A DNA stretch of 64,000 bases from JBBATK01 sp039810585. GTDB lineage: Bacteria > Bacteroidota > Ignavibacteria > Kapaibacteriales > NICIL-2. The DNA is taken from NCBI GenBank assembly GCA_039810585.1, contig JBDHXF010000011.1:7440-71439 (forward strand). The letters run 5' to 3'. The translations under genes and the position numbers were made by a program. The notes below the pieces were generated by a model. The model saw nothing but the letters and a program-made list of their open reading frames with translations, was not told where the DNA came from and made no database searches. Below are positions 1-9,293 of the stretch, piece after piece; position 1 is the stretch's first letter; every line of letters begins with the position of its first letter.

Positions 1-193
1 TCAGTCCGGAGACACTCACAGCAATTGCTTCCAGAATGCCAATAAACAGCACACCAAAGCCGATGCTCTGCAGATACATGGGAATGACCGGATAAAGCAT
101 TTCGCTGGCCACATCAGCAAACAAGCTGACAACACTCAAAACCAACACCGTCTTGGTGATAATCTTTCCGGTTGTGCGAGGGTCAGCATTCAT
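1..193 (-). CDS. MFS transporter, N-terminal fragment (cut by window edge)
   Basis: The reading frame begins at the ATG at 193 and runs off the window after 64 codons. The visible part has a short polar N-terminus (MNADPRTTGK) and then a first hydrophobic helix with the pattern SLFADVASEMLYPVIP, followed by a second hydrophobic stretch (GFGVLFIGILEAIAVSVSGL). This fits the first two membrane helices of a 12-helix major facilitator protein of the inner membrane. The D-x-x-S-E-M-x-Y-P-V/L-I-P pattern is common in one MFS drug/sugar exporter-like subgroup; the substrate cannot be told. It lies about 90 bases downstream of the TlpA-like gene on the same strand, so it may be read from that operon. 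Family assignment is fairly sure; function is unknown. Confidence 0.7.
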   Translation of the reverse strand, partial: MNADPRTTGKIITKTVLVLSVVSLFADVASEMLYPVIPMYLQSIGFGVLFIGILEAIAVSVSGL

Positions 194-218
194 GTGTGCT
201 GTATGTAGTACGCGAAGA

Positions 219-237
219 GTGTGGCCGGAGGCCGCAC
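219..237. repeat. Intergenic hairpin, 8-bp stem, 3-base loop
   Basis: The arms 219-226 and 230-237 pair over eight positions (one G-T) around the loop GGA (TCC on the other strand). It lies between the TlpA-like gene and the MFS gene and has no T-run, so it is not a standard terminator. It resembles four other intergenic hairpins in this window (3312, 20458, 51302, 61784). Confidence 0.5.
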
Positions 238-283
238 GAATAAGAAGTCTCTGTAACCTCCGGAACGTAGAGAATCCGGGAGA

Positions 284-2254
284 TTAATCGTTCAGTAGGG
301 CGTCAATGCGATCACTGGCTTCGTCGACAAACACATCGGCACCCGGAAATCCAACCTCTTTGAATTGGACAATCCCTTGCTTATCGATGTAAAACTTGGT
401 TGGAATACCGGTCACGCCAAAACAGGACACGACGGCGTCAGTCACATCCAGCATCATCGGAAAGGTGTAGGAACTATTCTGCGTGAGGAAGGTCTTCACC
501 AGCTTTGTGCGTGTTTGTAGCTTTTGGGCGTTGGAGGTGTCGGCTGTTCGTTCCCAAACATTGACGAGCACAATTTTTACCTGCGAGTTATCGATATACT
601 TTTCATAGACCTTTTGCATGTACGGCATCGACATGCGGCAGGGCCCACACCATGTGGCCCAGAAGTCCATTACGACCACTTTCCCCTTCAAGTCGGCAAG
701 GGTGATAGTCTTGCCATCAAGATCGGTGAGTTGAAAATCGTTGATGTGCACTTTCTTTCCATCGTTCGAGGTGAAGGTCACCTTTTGAATGTCATAGTTC
801 ATTTTGCTTTGACGCAGGATCGTCAGCTTCGCGTCATGAGCTTCAGCTTGCAGTGCCTTGAGCTCTTGTCTGTTCTTGTCTTGATCCGGCGATGCGATGC
901 TTACAAAACGCTGTGTGGTTTGCGGCAATGCTCGAGCAGTTCGAATTGCGGTGCGCATGACGGCAATGGATTCCGCTTGCTTGCCAGAAGCAACAAGAGC
1001 TTCGGAAAGATGCTCCAAATTTTCTGCTGTCGCAGCATCTCCGAGTAAGTCGACTGCTTTTTGAAATTCAACGGCTGCATCGGCAGGTTGATTGAGTTGA
1101 CGAAGGATAAATCCGTAGGTGTCGTGACTAATGCCTTCTACTTCCTGATTCGCATAGCGAAATTCCTCTTCGGCCATGAACTTTGGGCGCACCGAATTTG
1201 CAGGATGTTCGGCGGATCGAATAGCACGTTCAGCGTATTGCCGCGCCAGGGCAAGTAGAGAATCATTCTTGAGTAACGACACGGCAAACATATTCAGAAT
1301 GGCAGCCGGAGGATTGGCATCAACGCCGGCCGGAACTGGATACGCACGGATGAGACGAATGGCCTCGTCACCATTTCCCTGCTGTAAATATGAGTTGATC
1401 AAATCGATATACATGCGGTCGCTGAACACAGTGTATGAGAAGGACTTCAGGTATCGCATCAGGCGTTCCTCAAAGTCCTTCTGATTTTGTGATTGGTAAC
1501 ACAACGATCGAAGCGACTCCTCAGCCAAGTCGCCCGTAGGATGATCCTTGATGTACCCTTGCTCCAGCTCATCACCGTCAGCCGGACGACCAATGGCACG
1601 CAAGGCACGCGATACGGCGCGCACTTCGTTTTCTTTGGTTTTGTCGTATCCGGACATTACCAGTTCCTCTATACGACGGGTGTATTCGGCCTTGTCGATT
1701 TCGCCTGTCTCCATGAGCATAGAAGCCAGACCAATTTTTGCCTGTACGTTGTCCGGGTAGTTCTGCACTTCCAAGCGAAGTTCATGTTTGGCCTTGTCGA
1801 AATCGGTTCCGCGCTTCAGGTTGGGAACAACAGGACCAAGGTAGGACAAGGCGCATCGCATGTGAGCACCCCGAACCGCTTTGGAACCCTTGTAGAAAAG
1901 AAGGTCCCACATCTGATCCTTGTTCCAGTCAAATCGATGCCCGTCGCCGATCTTGATCATTGCATAGGCAGCATTAGCCGGCATGCCCTTGATGTCGCAG
2001 CGATACGTGTCGCCACTTTGTTCCAACGGAAACGAGTAGGCAACCGGATACACGTCTACATCATTGAATACCGATACAAAAGCATAGAGTTTTGCGCTAT
2101 TGTGACGGAATACGTCACCCGCCTCATAGCGCAATTCAATACTCTTGGAAGGCTCCGCATTTTCCGGATCGAGGTGCACACTTCCACTCAATGCACTGAA
2201 CACCGGTGAGCAGGCGAAAAAACTGACGATAAAAATGGTAACAAGTGTGCGCAT
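284..2254 (-). CDS. TPR-repeat protein with C-terminal TlpA/thioredoxin-like domain
   Basis: The 656-residue product has an N-terminal signal peptide (hydrophobic residues 3-20, ending near FSALSG). A long helical middle (about 140-490) looks like degenerate TPR repeats, and a C-terminal redoxin domain (about 505-650) follows. The redox motif WCGPC sits at 535-539 in the context FWATWCGPCRMSMP, and the conserved cis-proline is at about 618 (TGIPT). Such proteins act in the periplasm, tethering a thioredoxin-fold reductase that keeps partner cysteines reduced. The TPR part may bind the partner; this is inference. It is the gene after rnc in the fab operon direction, with a gap of about 110 bases. 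The ATG at 2254 has no strong ribosome-binding site. The true partner protein is unknown. Confidence 0.85.
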   Translation of the reverse strand: MRTLVTIFIVSFFACSPVFSALSGSVHLDPENAEPSKSIELRYEAGDVFRHNSAKLYAFVSVFNDVDVYPVAYSFPLEQSGDTYRCDIKGMPANAAYAMIKIGDGHRFDWNKDQMWDLLFYKGSKAVRGAHMRCALSYLGPVVPNLKRGTDFDKAKHELRLEVQNYPDNVQAKIGLASMLMETGEIDKAEYTRRIEELVMSGYDKTKENEVRAVSRALRAIGRPADGDELEQGYIKDHPTGDLAEESLRSLCYQSQNQKDFEERLMRYLKSFSYTVFSDRMYIDLINSYLQQGNGDEAIRLIRAYPVPAGVDANPPAAILNMFAVSLLKNDSLLALARQYAERAIRSAEHPANSVRPKFMAEEEFRYANQEVEGISHDTYGFILRQLNQPADAAVEFQKAVDLLGDAATAENLEHLSEALVASGKQAESIAVMRTAIRTARALPQTTQRFVSIASPDQDKNRQELKALQAEAHDAKLTILRQSKMNYDIQKVTFTSNDGKKVHINDFQLTDLDGKTITLADLKGKVVVMDFWATWCGPCRMSMPYMQKVYEKYIDNSQVKIVLVNVWERTADTSNAQKLQTRTKLVKTFLTQNSSYTFPMMLDVTDAVVSCFGVTGIPTKFYIDKQGIVQFKEVGFPGADVFVDEASDRIDALLND

Positions 2255-2364
2255 ATAATAGACGACGTAGTGGACAGTAGTAGACAGTAATGCAAACCCG
2301 TCTTGAGCTGTGCGTCAGTAGTCTCATTTGACTTTGAGACACGTTGGAAACTAACACATCCGAC

Positions 2365-3195
2365 TTAGGTTCGCATTTTCATTTCGATGGCTTTCTTCGC
2401 CGCTTGCTGCTCGGCGTCTTTCTTGTTCTTACCCATGCCGATACCGAGACATTCATCACCAACGTACACCGCAACGGTAAATTGTTTGTCGTGATCCGGC
2501 CCAAGTTCATCCACCACCATGTAACGTGGCGACACGTTGCCTTGTGCTTGCACGTATTCGAGCAGGATACTCTTGAAGTTCTTGTCTTGCATCATGCTTT
2601 CCGAAATCATGTATTGCAAGAGGGTATCCTCCACAAACTGTCGAGCCACCTGCAAACCGGAATCCAAATAGATGGCGGCAAGAACTGCTTCCAAACAATC
2701 AGCCAGAATGGACTCGTTACCTTTGGACAGCGACTGACTGGCACTAAAACTCAGGAGCATAAACTGTTCTAAGTTGAGCTTGCGTGCGCATAAGGCGAGG
2801 GACTTCTTATTCACCAACCACGAGCGCATCTTGGTCAACTCCCCTTCCTGCACCTCGCCATGATGATCGAACAGATATTCGGCCACGATCATTCCAAGAA
2901 TGGAATCTCCCAGAAACTCTAGGCGTTCGTTGGAGTACCGAAGTGGGTTGGCCTTAACTTGTAAGTAGGAACGGTGCGTGAGAGCTTGCTCGAAATACTG
3001 CGGCTTGTGAATAGGAAGGCCGAGCTTTTTTTCGAATTCCTTGAGACGCTCATCGCGAAGCGACTCTGAAATTTGAAACATCTGTTCCCGTTCCTTCATT
3101 CGGACGGGACGTTTTTTAAAGGCAATCTTTACGATGCCGGAGTAGATGTTTCGTACAAAGCCGCTGACGAAATTCTCTTTTTCGCTTTGTGACAT
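2365..3195 (-). CDS. rnc: Ribonuclease III
   Basis: This is the double-strand-specific endoribonuclease that processes rRNA precursors and structured mRNAs in the cytoplasm. The product is 276 residues, longer than the usual ~225-250 because of about 40 extra N-terminal residues that are basic and amphipathic. The signature NERLEFLGDSILG carries the catalytic acidic residues of the RNase III domain, and a second catalytic Glu lies in the segment ILADCLEAVLAAIYLD. A C-terminal double-stranded RNA-binding domain (about 195-275) ends with the typical GKNKKDAEQQAAKKA helix. It follows fabF on the same strand, the classic acpP-fabF-rnc order, with a 195-base gap that holds a hairpin. Confidence 0.96.
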   Translation of the reverse strand: MSQSEKENFVSGFVRNIYSGIVKIAFKKRPVRMKEREQMFQISESLRDERLKEFEKKLGLPIHKPQYFEQALTHRSYLQVKANPLRYSNERLEFLGDSILGMIVAEYLFDHHGEVQEGELTKMRSWLVNKKSLALCARKLNLEQFMLLSFSASQSLSKGNESILADCLEAVLAAIYLDSGLQVARQFVEDTLLQYMISESMMQDKNFKSILLEYVQAQGNVSPRYMVVDELGPDHDKQFTVAVYVGDECLGIGMGKNKKDAEQQAAKKAIEMKMRT

Positions 3196-3311
3196 AGGGC
3201 GTTGTGTACTCGCGAGCGGCTGACGCGTGTTCTACCTTAATACAACATGCGTCAACACTGCGGTGTTGGTTATGAATTGTTTTGCATAGGCTCACTACCT
3301 GAATTTTCTTC

Positions 3312-3328
3312 ATACCGCTTCGCGGTAT
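3312..3328. repeat. Intergenic hairpin ATACCGC-TTC-GCGGTAT
   Basis: A perfect 7-bp inverted repeat with the loop TTC lies between fabF and rnc. No T-run follows on either strand, so it is not a typical terminator. It could moderate the fabF-rnc transcript or be an RNase processing site; that is inference. It belongs to the set of three-base-loop hairpins described in the findings. Confidence 0.55.
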
Positions 3329-3390
3329 TGATCTGCTTTTCCTGGATCTGATATGTCAGGTCAACCGACGTTTCCTAAACTGATGCACGG

Positions 3391-4650
3391 TTAGTTTTCA
3401 AAGCGACGAAAACAGAGCGACGCATTGTGACCACCAAAACCAAAGGTATTCGAAATGGCTACCCGAATTGTTCGTTGCAATGGCGTATTCGGCACATAGT
3501 TGAGATCGCATTCGGGATCCGCGTTTTCGTAATTAATGGTTGGCGGACACCATTGATTTTGTATCGCCAGTACCGTAGCAATTGCTTCCACTGCACCGGC
3601 TGCTCCTAACAAATGTCCTGTCATACTCTTTGTCGAACTCACATGCAGAGCATCCGCGTGTGCACCAAACACCGTCTTGATGGCAGCTGTTTCGTTCTTG
3701 TCGTTAAACGGCGTACTGGTGCCATGGGCATTTATATAATCCACCTCATTCGTCTCTATCCCGGCGTCCTTTAAGCACAGGCGCATACTCCGAACCGCGC
3801 CCTCGCCTCCCGGTGCGGGTGCGGTGATATGGAAGGCATCATCCGTTAAACCAATGCCACAAATTTCTGCGTATATGTGTGCACCACGCTTCTGTGCGTG
3901 TTCTAAGGTTTCCATAACCAACACCCCTCCGCCCTCACCCATCACGAAGCCATCGCGATCACGATCGAAGGGACGACTTGCTTTTTCCGGCGCATCGTTG
4001 CGGGTGGACAAGGCGCGCATGGCATTAAAGCCACCAATTCCCATCGGACAAATCACTGCTTCCGAACCACCGGCTAACATGATGTCGGCGTCTCCCCTTT
4101 GCAGAATCATAAACGAATCGGCTATGGAGTGTGATGATGTTGCACAAGCGCTCACTGTACCGTAGTTGGGTCCGCGAAATCCAAAACGTATGGCAATATG
4201 CCCAGCCGCAATATCGCTGATCAGCATAGGAACAAAGAAAGGCGAAATACGGTCAGGTGTTCCGCCGCGCTCGTATAGATTTTGCTGCTGATGGTGATAG
4301 GTCCACATCCCACCAATTCCGCTACCAAACACAACGCCTACGCGATCGCGATCGATTGCCTCAAGGTCGAGCTTGGCGTCCTCAACAGCCATCACGGCGG
4401 ACGACAGTGCGTAGTGCGTAAATGGATCCATTCGCTGCACCTCTTTGCGATTGATGTGCACCAAAGGATCGTAGTTTTTCACCTCGCAGGCAAAACGAGT
4501 ATCGTAGGTGGAGGCGTCGAAGCGCGTGATTGGAGCAGCACCACTCTTGGAGAGCATCATATTGGACCAAAATTCCTCGACGTTGTTGCCGATGGGACAG
4601 ACAACGCCAACACCTGTAATCACGATGCGAGGAATGGTACGAGTGGGCAT
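3391..4650 (-). CDS. fabF: 3-oxoacyl-[acyl-carrier-protein] synthase II (FabF)
   Basis: This enzyme condenses malonyl-ACP with growing acyl-ACP chains, releasing CO2, in the elongation step of type II fatty-acid synthesis. The 419-residue product has the full Cys-His-His triad of the KAS I/II thiolase fold: Cys169 in TVSACATSSHS, His309 in NAHGTSTPFND and His346 in KSMTGHLLGAAG. The N-terminus RIVITGVGVVCPIGN is typical. It follows acpP by 63 bases, which supports its pairing with that carrier. Length and motifs are normal for FabF. Confidence 0.97.
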   Translation of the reverse strand: MPTRTIPRIVITGVGVVCPIGNNVEEFWSNMMLSKSGAAPITRFDASTYDTRFACEVKNYDPLVHINRKEVQRMDPFTHYALSSAVMAVEDAKLDLEAIDRDRVGVVFGSGIGGMWTYHHQQQNLYERGGTPDRISPFFVPMLISDIAAGHIAIRFGFRGPNYGTVSACATSSHSIADSFMILQRGDADIMLAGGSEAVICPMGIGGFNAMRALSTRNDAPEKASRPFDRDRDGFVMGEGGGVLVMETLEHAQKRGAHIYAEICGIGLTDDAFHITAPAPGGEGAVRSMRLCLKDAGIETNEVDYINAHGTSTPFNDKNETAAIKTVFGAHADALHVSSTKSMTGHLLGAAGAVEAIATVLAIQNQWCPPTINYENADPECDLNYVPNTPLQRTIRVAISNTFGFGGHNASLCFRRFEN

Positions 4651-4713
4651 GGGAGTTCTGGGGAAGGACTGTTCATCGCCCCACCGTCAAGATGGGGCGA
4701 TGACATAGCGTCA

Positions 4714-4950
4714 TTATGCAGCGGTGCGGGATTCGAGGTAGGAGACGGCGTCACCCACTGTCTGAATCTTTTCAGCATCAGAATCTTCGATGGTGATGTT
4801 GAAGGCACGCTCAAATTCCATGATCAACTCAACGGTATCGAGAGAATCCGCACCGAGGTCGTTTTGGAACGACGCAGCGGGCGTGATTTGCGATTCCTCT
4901 ACGCCGAGCTTGTTGACGATGATTTGCTTGACTTGTTCTGCTGTAGTCAT
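4714..4950 (-). CDS. acpP: Acyl carrier protein
   Basis: A small acidic 78-residue protein that carries acyl chains on a 4'-phosphopantetheine arm through all steps of fatty-acid synthesis. The attachment serine is Ser36 in the motif LGADSLDTVEL, exactly as in AcpP. Start at the ATG at 4950. It sits between fabG (163 bases upstream) and fabF, the usual order. Confidence 0.97.
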   Translation of the reverse strand: MTTAEQVKQIIVNKLGVEESQITPAASFQNDLGADSLDTVELIMEFERAFNITIEDSDAEKIQTVGDAVSYLESRTAA

Positions 4951-5113
4951 TAAAAAAACTCCAATGAAAAATGATAGTACTAAAATTGTAAGTCGATTTG
5001 TGGATCTTCTGAAACTCGCATTACAGTGACTTAAAGACCTCTCTCACACCACTGTCGTTTCAAGCGACTAACACCGATTCGATTGAACGCCTATTCGATT
5101 TCTAGTCTGCTCT

Positions 5114-5863
5114 TTACATTACCATTCCGCCATCAACGCACAGAACCTGACCGGTGATGTACGAGGCATCGTCTGATAACAAGAAACTGACGACTCCGGC
5201 AATATCCGCAGCACTTCCACCACGTTTGAGAGGAATGACGTCGCTAAAAGACTTTCGTTGTTCCTCACTCAGCTTGGCCGTCATGTCTGTTTCTATATAG
5301 CCCGGAGCTATGCAATTTACTAAAATGTTACGAGACGCGAATTCCTTGGCCGTGGACTTCGAGAAGCCAATCAAGCCCGCTTTCGAGGCACTGTAATTGG
5401 ACTGCCCTGCGTTACCGGTAATTCCAACGACGGAAGTGATATTGACAATGCGGCCGTTACGTTGACTCATCATCTGGCGAACCACCGCTTTTGTTACGGT
5501 AAAGACTCCCTTTAAATTGACATTGAGCACAAGATCCCAATCGGCTTCGCTCATGCGCATGAGCAAGTTGTCGCGAGTCACTCCGGCGTTGTTCACCACG
5601 GCATCAATACGTCCACCCTCGGCTATCACCATTTCCACGAATTCGCGTACTTGCTGCTCGTTACAGACATCGCCAGCCACATATTTTACAAAACCACCGG
5701 ATGCTGCCAATTCGGCGCTAATAGCGTCGGGGCGTTCCGGATTGCCAACGTACATACTGTACACCCGTGCTCCCTCCTGAACGAGTCGACGAACGATGGC
5801 CTCGCCAATTCCTTGGGAACCGCCAGTGACAATTGCTACCTTTCCTTCAAATCGCTTGCTCAT
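5114..5863 (-). CDS. fabG: 3-oxoacyl-[acyl-carrier-protein] reductase (FabG)
   Basis: This is the NADPH-dependent reductase of the first reductive step of fatty-acid elongation. The 249-residue product is a classical short-chain dehydrogenase: nucleotide-binding GGSQGIGEA near residue 14, NNAG at 91-94, and the catalytic Ser144, Tyr157 and Lys161 in the pattern S-x12-Y-x3-K (ITSVVGITGNAGQSNYSASK). The C-terminal ITGQVLCVDGGM matches FabG. It lies between fabD and acpP in the operon, 112 bases after fabD. Confidence 0.96.
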   Translation of the reverse strand: MSKRFEGKVAIVTGGSQGIGEAIVRRLVQEGARVYSMYVGNPERPDAISAELAASGGFVKYVAGDVCNEQQVREFVEMVIAEGGRIDAVVNNAGVTRDNLLMRMSEADWDLVLNVNLKGVFTVTKAVVRQMMSQRNGRIVNITSVVGITGNAGQSNYSASKAGLIGFSKSTAKEFASRNILVNCIAPGYIETDMTAKLSEEQRKSFSDVIPLKRGGSAADIAGVVSFLLSDDASYITGQVLCVDGGMVM

Positions 5864-5975
5864 ATGGATGTGTATGTGTGAACAATAGTCATGTGTTATG
5901 TTAAACTACGCCAGTCAAACCCTCGAAATCTGCTCGAGTTCTTTGCGAAGTCGACAAGGCTTTATCCTTGCCGCG

Positions 5976-6884
5976 TTACGCGATGGAGGCCAAATCAGCT
6001 GCAGTATCAAGACCACTAATTCCAACGCCTTGCAAGCTTCTCTTTACTAAACCTTGCAGTACTTTTCCGGGTCCAATTTCTACAAAGCGATCAATGCCGG
6101 CATTCTGCATTGCTTGAAGGCTCTGGGTCCAGCGAACCGGACTTACCAGTTGTGCTATAAGTTTTTCCTTCAAGGTGTGCGATGAACGATGCGATGAGGC
6201 GTCGGCGTTACAGTAGACATCAACGTTCGCATCGTGAAAATTGGTGGCATGAATTGCTTCGGCTAATCGTTCTTGGGCCGGTTTCATAAGCGGTGAATGG
6301 AAAGCTCCACTCACTTGCAACTCCGTGACCATTCGGGCTCCTGCTTCTTTAAACAGTGAGAGGGAGTCCCTGAGAATCTGTGCCTCTCCGCTCACAACCA
6401 CCTGACCCGGACTATTGTAGTTTGCTGCCGCGACAACGCCGTTTGGAATGGAGGCACATAACTCCTCTACTTTTTCATCCGGTAGACCCACTACAGCGGC
6501 CATGGTACCGGGCTTTTCAATGCCTGCTTCGAACATAAGTTTAGCTCGCAACGCAACGAGTTTTAAAGCGTCGTCGAAGCCAAACACTCCGGCATAATAG
6601 AGAGCTGAGTACTCGCCCAGCGAATGTCCGGCTAGGGCATCGGCTTGCAGACGATTGTCCAATACGGCTAAAATCGCTGCTTCGTGGACAAAGAGAGCCG
6701 GTTGGGTGTAGCGAGTCTCTCGCAAAAGCTCCGCCGGTCCTTCGTGACAGATGTTCGTCAAGGAAAAGCCAAGAATTTCGTCCGCCTGCCGGAAGAGTTG
6801 CGCGGCACGCTGATCGTTCATCAGATCTTTCGCCATACCGACGTATTGAGACCCTTGTCCGGAAAACAGGAATGCAGTTGCCAT
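5976..6884 (-). CDS. fabD: Malonyl-CoA:ACP transacylase (FabD)
   Basis: This enzyme moves the malonyl group from CoA to ACP, supplying the two-carbon donor for elongation. The 302-residue product begins with the typical AFLFSGQGSQYVGM and has the nucleophile Ser88 in the elbow GHSLGEYSA. The catalytic His is in VSGAFHSPLM. The end of the gene is odd only in that the TAA stop is the loop of a short CGCG-TTA-CGCG inverted repeat on the plus strand. It follows fabH by 81 bases. Confidence 0.96.
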   Translation of the reverse strand: MATAFLFSGQGSQYVGMAKDLMNDQRAAQLFRQADEILGFSLTNICHEGPAELLRETRYTQPALFVHEAAILAVLDNRLQADALAGHSLGEYSALYYAGVFGFDDALKLVALRAKLMFEAGIEKPGTMAAVVGLPDEKVEELCASIPNGVVAAANYNSPGQVVVSGEAQILRDSLSLFKEAGARMVTELQVSGAFHSPLMKPAQERLAEAIHATNFHDANVDVYCNADASSHRSSHTLKEKLIAQLVSPVRWTQSLQAMQNAGIDRFVEIGPGKVLQGLVKRSLQGVGISGLDTAADLASIA

Positions 6885-6965
6885 AGGAGTGTTCAGTTAC
6901 AGTATCGAGAGAGTGGTAGAAATGCTGTCATGAGCCTTCGCTGACGAGCCGACGCGGCATCATCG

Positions 6966-7961
6966 CTAGTTCACAGGATCGGTCCCCCACTTCAACCAAA
7001 TAGATCCCCAGGTAAATCCTGCTCCAAAACTAGACAAAATCAAGTTGTCACCCTTCCGCAGCTTTCCTTGTGATTCTAGCTCGGACAGACAGATAGGAAT
7101 CGTAGCCGCAGTGGTATTGCCGTACCGAGTAATATTAATCATCACTTTGTCCTTCGGCAATCCCATACGATTTGCCGTCGCATCGATGATCCTCAAGTTT
7201 GCCTGATGAGGAATGAGCCAAGAGATCATGTCTGAATTCAAGCCATTCTTTTCCATAATAGCGGCCGAAACCTCAGCCATTCCTACAACCGCAGCTTTGA
7301 ACACAGACTGACCGTCTTGAACCACATAGTGTTCTTTGTTAGCCACCGTTTCGCTAGAAGGTGGTTTGACACTGCCACCGGCAGGCATGTATAAATACTT
7401 CCCGCCATTTCCGTCCATATTGAGAATGGCATCCATGATGCCGCAGGATTCGTCTTCCGCTGCCTCAAGCAGAGCCACTCCGGCACCATCACCAAACAAC
7501 ACACAGGTTGCTCGATCTTTGAAGTCGATAATGGAGCTCATTTTATCGGCACCACACAAAAGCACACGCTTTGCGCCACCGGCCTCAACCATTTTCGCAC
7601 CGGTCCACAAGCCGTAGAGAAATCCGGAGCACGCGCCACTCAAATCGAAACCCCAGGCTTTTGAGGCGCCAAGTTTGCGTTGGACAGTGGCTGCAGTGGA
7701 GGGAAAGAAATTGTCGGGCGTCACCGTACACACGATTATACAATCAATGTCCTCAGGACGGAGTCCACGTTTTTTCAACACCTCTTGTGCGGCCGGGACG
7801 ATCATGTCGCTCGTTCCACCTTCCTTCAAAAAGCGACGCTCTTTGATTCCGGTTCGAGATGTTATCCACTCGTCGTTGGTATCCAGAAACTGCTCGAACC
7901 AATGGTTGTCGAACACGTCCGGCGGAACGTAATGTGCGATGGCGCTGATCGTTGCTCTCAT
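6966..7961 (-). CDS. fabH: 3-oxoacyl-[acyl-carrier-protein] synthase III (FabH)
   Basis: This enzyme starts each fatty-acid chain by condensing acetyl-CoA (or a branched acyl-CoA) with malonyl-ACP. The 331-residue product has the Cys-His-Asn triad: Cys111 in LSGACSGFLYGL, His in WLIPHQANLRII and Asn in RYGNTTAATIP. The first four bases overlap the end of plsX (ATGA), so the two are translationally coupled. Primer preference cannot be told from sequence. Confidence 0.96.
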   Translation of the reverse strand: MRATISAIAHYVPPDVFDNHWFEQFLDTNDEWITSRTGIKERRFLKEGGTSDMIVPAAQEVLKKRGLRPEDIDCIIVCTVTPDNFFPSTAATVQRKLGASKAWGFDLSGACSGFLYGLWTGAKMVEAGGAKRVLLCGADKMSSIIDFKDRATCVLFGDGAGVALLEAAEDESCGIMDAILNMDGNGGKYLYMPAGGSVKPPSSETVANKEHYVVQDGQSVFKAAVVGMAEVSAAIMEKNGLNSDMISWLIPHQANLRIIDATANRMGLPKDKVMINITRYGNTTAATIPICLSELESQGKLRKGDNLILSSFGAGFTWGSIWLKWGTDPVN

Positions 7962-9007
7962 CCTTCCCCTTCCGATTGGTTGATGCTACTCAGCGCATCT
8001 TCAATGCGCTTGTTGATTTGTCGTTCGATAACTTCCGTGGCTCGAACCACCATATTCTTTATCGCCAGTGGCGATGACTTTCCGTGACCGATAATCACGA
8101 CGCCATTGACACCGAGCAAAGGAACGCCTCCGTACTCTTGATAGTCAAATTCCTTGAGCACACGACGCATGGTGGGGATCATCAAGGCAACGGAGAGTTT
8201 ATTGAAGAAACTCCGAGAAGAAAAATCTTTGAGCTTGATTCGCAAGACATTGATAAAACTCTCGGCGAGCTTCAACACGATGTTGCCGGTGAATCCATCG
8301 CACACCACGACATCGCACGCACCCATAAATATATCCCGGCCTTCGGTATTTCCCACAAAATTCATGGCCGCTGAGGTACGCATCAGCGCAAAGGCTTCAA
8401 GTGCCAGTGTGTTCCCCTTACTCTCCTCCTCACCAACGTTGAGGAGTCCTACCTTCGGCGAACGAATGCCGAGAATCTGGTTCACGTAGATGGATCCCAT
8501 CACACCAAATTCATACAAGAATTTGGGTTTGCAATCGACATTAGCGCCAACGTCAACCACTAAGCAGGGTTGTGTGCCGGTTGTAGGAAAAAAGGAAGCG
8601 ATGGTAGGCCGGCTCACGCCACGAATACGACCAAGCAGCAGAGTTCCACCGGACATCACAGCGCCGGTGTTGCCTGCCGATAAAAACGCATCGGCATGGC
8701 CGTCTCGATGATAATTAATACCGCGTACGATCGTGGAGTTCTTCTTGGATCGCAGAGCCGCTGCCGGCTCGTCTTTCATGGTGATCACTTCCGGTGCATC
8801 AACCACAGTGTAGCGCATTTCCTTCGGAGCGCGCGCACTCAATTCTTTGCGCAAGAGTTCCTCAGGACCGAAGAAAATGAAGTCCACCTCTTTCGTTCCG
8901 GCAAACTGCCGAAAAGCAAGGATCGCTCCCTCGATCTCGTTAAGCGGAGCAAAATCTCCGCCCATGGCATCAATGGCTATGCGTAACGGTGTTGACACGA
9001 GTGACAC
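7958..9007 (-). CDS. plsX: Phosphate acyltransferase PlsX
   Basis: PlsX makes acyl-phosphate from acyl-ACP, feeding PlsY and so linking fatty-acid synthesis to phospholipid synthesis at the membrane. The 349-residue product has the usual start IAIDAMGGDFAP, then SAGNTGAVMSGG and DVGANVDCKP, all typical. The start used is a GTG at 9007; another in-frame GTG lies three codons on. A perfect 15-base palindrome covers this start (8997-9011). Order rpmF-plsX-fabH is classical. Confidence 0.95.
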   Translation of the reverse strand: MSLVSTPLRIAIDAMGGDFAPLNEIEGAILAFRQFAGTKEVDFIFFGPEELLRKELSARAPKEMRYTVVDAPEVITMKDEPAAALRSKKNSTIVRGINYHRDGHADAFLSAGNTGAVMSGGTLLLGRIRGVSRPTIASFFPTTGTQPCLVVDVGANVDCKPKFLYEFGVMGSIYVNQILGIRSPKVGLLNVGEEESKGNTLALEAFALMRTSAAMNFVGNTEGRDIFMGACDVVVCDGFTGNIVLKLAESFINVLRIKLKDFSSRSFFNKLSVALMIPTMRRVLKEFDYQEYGGVPLLGVNGVVIIGHGKSSPLAIKNMVVRATEVIERQINKRIEDALSSINQSEGEG

Positions 9008-9011
9008 TCGT
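8997..9011. promoter_or_regulatory. 15-base palindrome over the plsX start codon
   Basis: The sequence ACGAGTGACACTCGT is a perfect palindrome around a central A and contains the plsX GTG start (9005-9007 on the minus strand). A dyad here could be an operator or an mRNA hairpin hiding the start. It does not resemble the FapR box as I know it. Function is inference only. Confidence 0.3.
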
Positions 9012-9028
9012 TCGTGCAGATCTGGTTA

Positions 9029-9205
9029 TTAGGCCGTAGCAAGAACACGGCGACCATTGTAGTATCCACATTCCGGACATGCGGCATGGGAAAGCTTGGC
9101 AGCCTGGCACTGAGGACAGGTTGATGTTGTTGCAGGCACTGCTTTGTAATGCGTACGACGCTTTGCGGTGCGTTGCTTGGAGTGTCGGCGTTTTGGATTT
9201 GGCAT
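9029..9205 (-). CDS. rpmF: 50S ribosomal protein L32
   Basis: A 58-residue basic protein of the large ribosomal subunit. It begins MPNPKRRHSKQRTAKRR, the standard L32 start. A four-cysteine zinc knuckle is formed by CPQC (residues 30-33) and CPEC (43-46), so this is the zinc-binding (C+) form. It lies between yceD and plsX, its usual place at the head of the fatty-acid operon, 88 bases after yceD. Confidence 0.96.
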   Translation of the reverse strand: MPNPKRRHSKQRTAKRRTHYKAVPATTSTCPQCQAAKLSHAACPECGYYNGRRVLATA

Positions 9206-9293
9206 GTTCTGACCTCTTTAATAGCGTATTATGTTGCTTCTTTGCTGAGTTTTATACCACCCCGCTAGCGAATGACTACCGGTTTGGTTAACG

